This document shows, one piece after another, positions 6,366-11,322 of a stretch of 11,322 bases of DNA (position 1 is its first letter; the number at the start of each line of letters is the position of its first letter). A program made the translations under genes and the position numbers. This stretch comes from Candidatus Helarchaeota archaeon (lineage in GTDB: Archaea; Asgardarchaeota; Lokiarchaeia; Helarchaeales; HEL-GB-A), in contig JABXJU010000136.1 in the NCBI GenBank assembly GCA_013375405.1, forward strand, positions 1 through 11,322, given 5' to 3'. Below the pieces are notes generated by a model. The model worked only from the letters and a program-made list of their open reading frames with translations, ran no database searches and was not told where the DNA came from.

Positions 6366-6869
6366 ATGAGTACAAAAGAAATTAAAATGTCACCTGAAAA
6401 AAGAGAAAGGATCTTACGGAATCTATGGATCTTACATGATGGAAGGTGGTTCTTAAAAACCGTTAAGGAAATTGGGTTTGATAGTGCCCAAAAAATAAAT
6501 ATGGCAGTAGCTAAATCATTTGGAAGAACAGAAATAAAACAAATCATCACAGAGACCAATTATCAAGAAATTAAGAACATTGAGGAATTTAAAACACTGG
6601 TGGAAACCGCTGGAGATCTCTATTTTCCTGAAGAGCACATATATGAGATAAAAATTCTCGATAAAAACTCTCTCTTAGGGCATGTTTTGGAATGTTATGT
6701 TTATAAAAATGTGAGTAAAGCAGGAATTACAGCCATTTATCAGTGTGCCGCTAAACATAGATTCGAATCCTGGCTCGAAGCCTGCGGTCTTGAGGGCGAG
6801 ATTATCACGGAAAAAAACGCCCAGAACTGCAATGGGACGTGTAAAATTATTTTTAAAGTCAAATGGTGA
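6366..6869 (+). CDS. DUF6125-like protein
   Basis: A 167-residue soluble protein that I assign, from memory of the family, to the DUF6125 group, which is related to the L-2-amino-thiazoline-4-carboxylate hydrolase-like fold. Its signature is KRERILRNLWILHDGRWF (residues 12-29), followed by a helical region AQKINMAVAKSFGR and a conserved C-terminal block: C127-x3-H131-RF-xx-WLxACGLEG (to about 144), then C155-x3-C159. The pattern of four cysteines and one histidine could hold a metal ion, but no function of the family is known to me. No membrane span or signal peptide. The ATG has GAGGG eight bases before it. The nitroreductase-like gene starts 65 bases downstream in the same direction, so the two are probably one transcript. 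The gene is divergent from the SCP2 gene across a shared spacer. Confidence 0.6.
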   Translation: MSTKEIKMSPEKRERILRNLWILHDGRWFLKTVKEIGFDSAQKINMAVAKSFGRTEIKQIITETNYQEIKNIEEFKTLVETAGDLYFPEEHIYEIKILDKNSLLGHVLECYVYKNVSKAGITAIYQCAAKHRFESWLEACGLEGEIITEKNAQNCNGTCKIIFKVKW

Positions 6870-6934
6870 AAGAAAAAATCTACGATTTTCAAATATCCAC
6901 ACCCTAATGGACATAGCTTTCAGAGAAGGTAAAA

Positions 6935-8224
6935 ATGAGTTTGCAAGAGTGTTTGGCCAGTCGAAAGGATTGTTCTGGAAAAGGTCGAGTATTAAAGCTT
7001 GCAGAAATCGAAAATATTTGTGAATCGACCCACCAAGCTATTCCTTCAAAAACTTTATTCATAGTTGCTTCCGAAGGAGGCAATTATAAAGCGGGAATTT
7101 ATGAATACAACAAAACTGGATTAAAATTACTAACTGAAAAGGTAAAAACAAAATTTTGTATGGAACTCTATCCCGAATTGGAGCGAAAGGAGCCTATTGA
7201 ACTAAAGGATTTGATTGATGTGGGATTAGCTTGGCAATATCTTTCTTTAAAAGTGGGAAGCATGGAGCTTGGGGTTTCACAACGCGCAAGAAGACCGAAA
7301 AAGATTAATAAGTTTGTGAATGAAGCAACAACACAAAACTACCATTTTTTGTATTCGGTGGCTGTTCGCGAGCGAGACCGAGGAGACTTGGTTGAGGATA
7401 CCAAAGATCCCATCTCACCCTCCCTTAAAAAGGAGATGATTCTTCTTGAGACTCCTTCTTGTTATAAAGATCGGGCAATTTATGAGGGTAAGTATGAAGG
7501 GATTCCACTTGGATCTGCTATATTCGATCGAATTGAGAAGAAATCTCCTGATAATTCCTCACTTTTTGAATTATCCCAACTTCTCTGGGCGTGTCAAGGA
7601 GAGACGGATCACACAACTCATGGGAACAGAGATTCATTAGAAAAAAATGGCTATGGGAGAGTGCATGCCTCAGGATGTGCAGGTCAAGCCGTTTATCCTT
7701 TAGTATTTATCGAGGATCTAGCATCCATTCCAAAAGGCGGATATTGGTACAATCCCATCGGACTCTCTGCTTTAAATAGATGGCTTTGGGTGGATGATCA
7801 GAGAAAATACGACCATTTACTGCATCAATTCATAGCAAACAATTCTAAATCAGAAATTGAGTCACAATTTGGCTTGAATCCATCGAGTTACATGATTGTC
7901 CTTTGCGTTGATAGCAAAAAACCATGCAGCGGATTTGCTCATGGAAAAATTGGAAAACTCGTTATGGATCCCACACATTGGGCAGACGTTGAAGCTGGGA
8001 TGGCATTAGCAGGGCTTCAACTCCAAGCTAATGCATTAGGATTAAAATGGCAAAAGCAAATCATTCCAAGATTGGATCAATTGCGTATTCAAACTCATCT
8101 CCATCTTGAACAGGCAGAACGATCCATCAATAATATGGCTCAGAAAATGTTGAATCCCCCTAAAAATGATAAACTCTCTCTGAAAAGTCACTTAACTCCA
8201 GTTCTTCTCTTTTCCCTTTTATAA
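6935..8224 (+). CDS. SagB/nitroreductase-superfamily protein with two tandem degenerate domains
   Basis: A 429-residue protein. The second half shows the SagB-type nitroreductase order: LFELSQLLWACQGET (210-224), ASGCAGQAVYPL (245-256, in place of the usual PSAGALYPL), GGYWYNP (268-274), and DVEAGMALAGLQLQANALGL (351-370). The first half appears to be a shortened copy: LQECLASRK (3-11), AGIYEYNKTGLKLL (53-66) and LIDVGLAWQYLSLKVGSMEL (93-112). Such enzymes bind FMN at a dimer interface and oxidise or reduce bound substrates. Here the arginine-rich RRSxR segment has become RIEKKS (199-204), and the PSAG segment is missing from copy one, so FMN binding is uncertain. The ATG at 6935 has GAGAAGGT upstream. 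It follows the DUF6125-like gene and converges on the ferredoxin gene. Substrate unknown; the domain may be catalytic in the second copy only or only structural. Confidence 0.65.
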   Translation: MSLQECLASRKDCSGKGRVLKLAEIENICESTHQAIPSKTLFIVASEGGNYKAGIYEYNKTGLKLLTEKVKTKFCMELYPELERKEPIELKDLIDVGLAWQYLSLKVGSMELGVSQRARRPKKINKFVNEATTQNYHFLYSVAVRERDRGDLVEDTKDPISPSLKKEMILLETPSCYKDRAIYEGKYEGIPLGSAIFDRIEKKSPDNSSLFELSQLLWACQGETDHTTHGNRDSLEKNGYGRVHASGCAGQAVYPLVFIEDLASIPKGGYWYNPIGLSALNRWLWVDDQRKYDHLLHQFIANNSKSEIESQFGLNPSSYMIVLCVDSKKPCSGFAHGKIGKLVMDPTHWADVEAGMALAGLQLQANALGLKWQKQIIPRLDQLRIQTHLHLEQAERSINNMAQKMLNPPKNDKLSLKSHLTPVLLFSLL

Positions 8225-8251
8225 ATTGGTGAGACTTTTTCGAGCCAATTT
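8223..8251. terminator. Weak hairpin shared by two converging genes
   Basis: AAATTGG and CCAATTT form a 7-base stem around a 15-base T-rich loop in the 26-base gap, overlapping the nitroreductase-like stop codon and the last base of the ferredoxin gene. It might terminate transcription in both directions. The stem is short and AT-rich. Confidence 0.3.
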
Positions 8252-9144
8252 TAATAAGAACGAATCCATTGCAAAGGGAAATAGCTATTCTTATAACCTG
8301 CTCGCGGTATCATCTGAGTTGCCCCCGATTCGCAAGTATTGGCACAGAGCCCACATCCATAACAACTGTCGGCAATAACTTCCCCTTTTCTATCTTTTAC
8401 GATTCGGGCATGAAAAGGACAGCGTGTTAGGCACTTTCCACAATCATCAATACCCTTACATTTTTCTAAATCGCAAGTAGCAATACTTGGACCAGGCGCT
8501 AATCCGCGTCGAAATCCACGTGCTAAGATGGCTTTGAGAGGAAAACATGCTGATTTATGACAATTACAAATATTTATTCCATGTCCCTCCTCACCACAGC
8601 ACCCTAATACAACGTGTATTAGTCCTATTTCATCAAACTTCCGTAATTTCTTGATTAACTGGTTTTTGGAGATAAATACGTTATCACGTCCTTTGCTTAG
8701 GGCTTGGACATTGTTCGTGAGTAGCACGTCGGTAACATTGGGAAGTGTCTTACTATAGTTCCGCTGGGCATCCCTACACGGACAAGGCCGTAGCAAAATC
8801 CCAAATTTAGTAGCAGAGTTGCCTGATCCGCCATTTTTTTTATAGATAATATTAATTATTTGGATTAATTCTTGGAGCGTATAAATACTGGGGTAGGCTC
8901 CATTCGCAAAAAAATAAGAAATAAATTCAGGGATGAAGCGAATCAACCGATTCTTATATAATATATCTGTATTTAGAAGGATAAACATGAAACGCAGGAC
9001 GTAATGTTCATAACGAGTAAAATATCGGAAAACTTTTTGAAAAGGTAGTAAATAGGGGCCGCGGAAATGGAATATATGAAGAATTACAAGAGAAATCAAG
9101 ATGATAAATCCAGAAGATCCAATAATGGAATAAAGTAGAGCCAT
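8251..9144 (-). CDS. Membrane-anchored, cysteine-rich 2[4Fe-4S] ferredoxin-like protein
   Basis: A 297-residue protein. Residues about 2-24 (LLYSIIGSSGFIILISLVI) form one hydrophobic segment that probably anchors it in the membrane. A helical middle part follows. Further cysteines lie ahead of the ferredoxin region: CPCR (121-124), CC (182-183), then CNC and C200 in ICNCHKSAC. The C-terminal ferredoxin has C229-x5-C235-xx-C238-xxx-C242-P and C261-xx-C264-xx-C267-xxx-C271, the full set for two [4Fe-4S] clusters. The other eight cysteines (121, 123, 182, 183, 193, 195, 200, 224) could hold a further cluster or metal. Start: ATG at 9144 is preferred over the TTG at 9147, because AGGAAAGGA lies at a workable distance only for the ATG. 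Likely role: electron transfer at the membrane. Partner unknown; the converging nitroreductase-like protein and the upstream ACS2 are candidates. Confidence 0.8.
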   Translation of the reverse strand: MALLYSIIGSSGFIILISLVILHIFHFRGPYLLPFQKVFRYFTRYEHYVLRFMFILLNTDILYKNRLIRFIPEFISYFFANGAYPSIYTLQELIQIINIIYKKNGGSGNSATKFGILLRPCPCRDAQRNYSKTLPNVTDVLLTNNVQALSKGRDNVFISKNQLIKKLRKFDEIGLIHVVLGCCGEEGHGINICNCHKSACFPLKAILARGFRRGLAPGPSIATCDLEKCKGIDDCGKCLTRCPFHARIVKDRKGEVIADSCYGCGLCANTCESGATQMIPRAGYKNSYFPLQWIRSY

Positions 9145-9217
9145 CAATTCCTTTCCTACTATTTACGTAGAACTAATTAATTTTGATATCCATAATAGGT
9201 TCTTTAATTTTATTATT

Positions 9218-9247
9218 AATTCGAAGATCTATCAATTCAAAGATCTA
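9218..9247. repeat. Short direct repeat between the ferredoxin and ACS2 genes
   Basis: AATTCGAAGATCTA at 9218-9231 is repeated as AATTCAAAGATCTA at 9234-9247, with a 16-base period and one mismatch. It lies upstream of the ferredoxin gene, next to an AT-rich stretch (9204-9220) that could hold its TATA element. It may be a regulator site or simple drift. Confidence 0.4.
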
Positions 9248-9248
9248 G

Positions 9249-9262
9249 AAAAAATAGGAAAA
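9249..9262 (-). terminator. T-rich run after ACS2
   Basis: On the minus strand the bases just after the ACS2 stop contain TTTTCC then TATTTTTTC, an archaeal-type T-rich terminator. With the AT-rich element downstream of it, this suggests the ferredoxin gene has its own promoter. Confidence 0.35.
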
Positions 9263-9263
9263 T

Positions 9264-11306
9264 TTATGAGGCTTTCCCAAACTGTTCTCTAACCTTAGCT
9301 CGTAATACTTTCCCAACAGGTGAAACGGGAAAGTCTTCAGCAAATATAACACTTTTTGGCTTTTTATAGCTCGCTATCTTTCCTCTACAAAATTCGATTA
9401 TTTCCTTCTCTGTAATATCTTGTCCAGGTGTTACTCCTTTCTTTGGGATGATAACGGCTCTCACTGAATGCCCCCATTCCTCATCTGGAACTCCAATGAC
9501 ACATACTTCACCGACTTTTGGGTGCTGATCGATAACTTCTTCGACTTCTTGGGGGAATATCTTTTCCGCTCCGCTACTTATACACTCTTTCTTGCGTTCC
9601 ACGATAAATAAATCGCCAGTTTCTGGGCTTCGGTATCCCAGATCGCCCCCAAGAAACCAGCCATCTTCATCAAAGGCTTCCTTTGTCTTCTTCTCCTCTC
9701 TATAATATTCTTTCATGACAGAGGGCCCTTTATAGCAGAGTTCGCCAATTTCACCGTCCGGGACTTCTTCTCCCGTATCTGGATTTACAATTTTTACTTC
9801 AAGCCCTTCAATCTCGTGCCCAATTGATCTTTCTTGAACTAGTTCAGCAGTGGCATCTAACTTCATAGAAATGATTGGGGACATCTCTGTTTGGCCGAAA
9901 CCATCCACTATCAATGCATTCTTTAAGGTATTTAATAGAAGCTTTTTATATTTTCCTGTAAATAGGGATCCTCCCGAGATAGCAACTTGTAGGCAGCTCA
10001 AGTCATATTTCTGGAGGTCTGGATATTCGAGCAATCTTTTCCACATTAACGGCACCATAAAAAGCACGCGAACCTCGTGTTTTTCAACAAGCTCCAAGAT
10101 TTCTCGTACATCAAATTTTTTTGAAACGGGGAAGACAAGGGGCTGCCCGTAAAGTATCCACGTGACTATTCCACCAATATATGCCGCAGAGTGGAACAGA
10201 GGAGGCATGATTAAGCTTGGAGTAATATCTTGAGTACGGGGTGGATTCATTAAAGCCCCCCTGATTGCCTTTTTCAGTTTTTTCTCTCCTTCAATTTTGA
10301 TTCCCCCAGTTAAAAGACGTTTCAATATTGAGGGTATCATCGATATCTTTCCTAGGCGGGTGTAGGCTTTTGGGAAGTTTGCAGCCCCATAGCGTATCTG
10401 CTTACCGATTTTATAATATACCCGCAAATCAGCCGTGACATCATCACGCTCTCCACAAAAGAATTTCGCTCTTTCTATACCTTCTTTCCATTTTCGATGA
10501 GTAATGGTCAGAGGTGGCAATGAGGCGCCTTTTGTCGTTTCAGTGACCAACACCACGGTTTTTCCTTTGAAATCCTTCTCGAAATCCAAACTTATGAGTG
10601 AGGAGCTTAAACCCATGGCATCCATAACATCTCGCATCTTCCGTTGAAAAGCAGTTTTAGCAAATTCTTCATCATAGAACTCCGAAATGGGGGGTAATAA
10701 CGCTGCGAGGAAAGCTGACGTCATTTCCAGATTACTGAGAAAATTATCGTATGTCAAAACCACTCCTTTTGGTCTTCCCGTTGTGCCCCCTGTGTAGCAA
10801 ATAAGAGCTTCGTCCGATTCTTTAAATTTACCCTTAACTTTCACATTTTTTTTACTTGAATTCTTGATTAGTTCTTCATAATCAATCCAATCAGTTGGGA
10901 CATCATGGCCTCTACAAATGAAAAATTTCACTTTCGTTAATTGAGGACGAACCTTTTCAATTTCTTTTCGAACATCATCGTCAATAATCAGTCCCACTGA
11001 ATCACACTTGTCTATAGTGAATTGATACTCTACATGAGAATACCTAAAATTCAAAGGGACGGCTACCGCCCCCAATGCTTGAATAGCGAGATGGGTTTCC
11101 ATGAATGGGGGACTATTCCAAAAAACAAATGTTACTTTATCGCCTTTTTTAACTCCAAATTTACGTAGGGCGTTTCCTATTCGATTTACCCTTTCTTGAA
11201 GATCCTTCCATGTAATTCTTTTATCTCCATGGACTAAGGCTACCCGATCCTTGGGGTAATGTCTTGCTTTAATATCCAAATAGCTTTTAAACGGTGCTTT
11301 ACCCAT
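9264..11306 (-). CDS. AMP-forming acyl-CoA synthetase with SCP2-like insertion (ACS2)
   Basis: A 680-residue paralogue of ACS1. Core ANL motifs are complete: P-loop YTGGTTGRPKG (171-181), MPPLFHSAAY (367-376), DGFGQTEMSP (468-477), WFLGGDLGYR (550-559), hinge VERKKE (569-574), and SPVGKVLRAK (662-671) with catalytic K666. The WFLGGDL motif departs from the usual WFxTGDL, but the ATP-ribose aspartate D555 is kept. Residues about 195-363 hold the same type of extra block as in ACS1. Stretches such as IQALGAV, IGVPDEEWG and GKIASYKKPKSV are near-identical in the two enzymes, while the inserts differ much more. That points to gene duplication followed by change in substrate preference. The ATG at 11306 has no clear ribosome-binding site in the 16 upstream bases available, so leaderless translation is possible. 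No signal peptide or membrane span. The substrate is unknown. Confidence 0.93.
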   Translation of the reverse strand: MGKAPFKSYLDIKARHYPKDRVALVHGDKRITWKDLQERVNRIGNALRKFGVKKGDKVTFVFWNSPPFMETHLAIQALGAVAVPLNFRYSHVEYQFTIDKCDSVGLIIDDDVRKEIEKVRPQLTKVKFFICRGHDVPTDWIDYEELIKNSSKKNVKVKGKFKESDEALICYTGGTTGRPKGVVLTYDNFLSNLEMTSAFLAALLPPISEFYDEEFAKTAFQRKMRDVMDAMGLSSSLISLDFEKDFKGKTVVLVTETTKGASLPPLTITHRKWKEGIERAKFFCGERDDVTADLRVYYKIGKQIRYGAANFPKAYTRLGKISMIPSILKRLLTGGIKIEGEKKLKKAIRGALMNPPRTQDITPSLIMPPLFHSAAYIGGIVTWILYGQPLVFPVSKKFDVREILELVEKHEVRVLFMVPLMWKRLLEYPDLQKYDLSCLQVAISGGSLFTGKYKKLLLNTLKNALIVDGFGQTEMSPIISMKLDATAELVQERSIGHEIEGLEVKIVNPDTGEEVPDGEIGELCYKGPSVMKEYYREEKKTKEAFDEDGWFLGGDLGYRSPETGDLFIVERKKECISSGAEKIFPQEVEEVIDQHPKVGEVCVIGVPDEEWGHSVRAVIIPKKGVTPGQDITEKEIIEFCRGKIASYKKPKSVIFAEDFPVSPVGKVLRAKVREQFGKAS
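10251..10601 (-). other. SCP2-like domain inserted in ACS2
   Basis: Residues about 236-352. In order: strand GKTVVLVTETT, segment ADLRVYYKIGKQIRYG, then RLLTGGIKIEGEKKLKKAI. The last segment is close to the classic SCP2 ending 'fxsGKikikGxxxlaxkl', and is a clearer match than in ACS1. The insertion point is the same in both enzymes, so it came before their duplication. Confidence 0.65.
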
Positions 11307-11322
11307 AATTTTAACAGATCGG

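Noticed and set aside
6745..7023. Plus-strand open frame bridging the DUF6125-like and nitroreductase-like genes
   Set aside because: It overlaps both genes in another frame, and each of those has its own ribosome-binding site and recognisable motifs.
9145..9147. TTG at 9147 as the ferredoxin start
   Set aside because: The AGGAAAGGA site would be almost touching it; the ATG three bases later has better spacing.
9850..10152. Plus-strand 100-residue open frame antisense to ACS2
   Set aside because: It is antisense to the conserved synthetase core, and a similar antisense frame occurs at the matching place in ACS1 (4110-4406), as expected from shared coding sequence.
1..11322. CRISPR array, tRNA, rRNA, insertion sequence or integrase
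   Set aside because: No spaced repeats, no cloverleaf-like or rRNA-like sequence, and no transposase or integrase motifs were found on either strand.

Overview
This 11.3 kb window is AT-rich and reads as archaeal DNA. Gene starts often carry Shine-Dalgarno-like GAGG/GGAGG motifs. TATA-like elements sit about 25-30 bases before plausible transcription starts, and T-rich runs follow several stop codons. I see no bacterial -35/-10 promoters, rRNA, tRNA, CRISPR array or insertion sequence. The mix of genes (AMP-forming acyl-CoA synthetases, SCP2-type lipid-binding proteins, a DUF6125-like protein and a cysteine-rich ferredoxin) would fit an anaerobic, possibly Asgard, archaeon. That placement is an inference and cannot be proved from this window.

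Left part (1-1604). The start of a glycoside hydrolase family 3 gene runs off the left edge on the minus strand. A 180-base divergent spacer separates it from a 319-residue TIM-barrel protein on the plus strand that resembles clan GH-A glycosidases. This looks like a small sugar-processing pair, separate from the rest.

Middle part (1638-6131, all minus strand; transcription runs from high to low coordinates). The order is a small acidic SCP2-domain protein, a 663-residue acyl-CoA synthetase (ACS1), an unrecognised 484-residue protein, and a 161-residue helical protein whose start overlaps the end of the 484-residue gene. ACS1 has a complete adenylate-forming core, but an extra block of about 125 residues sits between the ATP-binding loop and the next core motif. 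That block looks like an SCP2 (sterol carrier protein 2) fold. The C-terminus of the 484-residue protein shows the same kind of pattern.

Right part (6366-11306). Divergent from the SCP2 gene, a plus-strand pair encodes a DUF6125-like protein and a SagB/nitroreductase-like protein that appears to hold two tandem, degenerate copies of the domain. Converging on this pair is a minus-strand gene for a membrane-anchored, cysteine-rich 2[4Fe-4S] ferredoxin. Behind it lies a second acyl-CoA synthetase (ACS2, 680 residues), paralogous to ACS1 and carrying the same SCP2-like insertion.

The main theme is lipid or hydrophobic-acid activation. Two synthetases with an apparent built-in lipid-binding domain lie in one 8 kb stretch with a free SCP2 protein and a further protein with an SCP2-like tail. 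My working hypothesis is that these proteins capture, activate and hand over long-chain or polycyclic acids, with the flavin-like and iron-sulfur proteins possibly acting on the CoA thioesters. Everything beyond the domain calls is inference.
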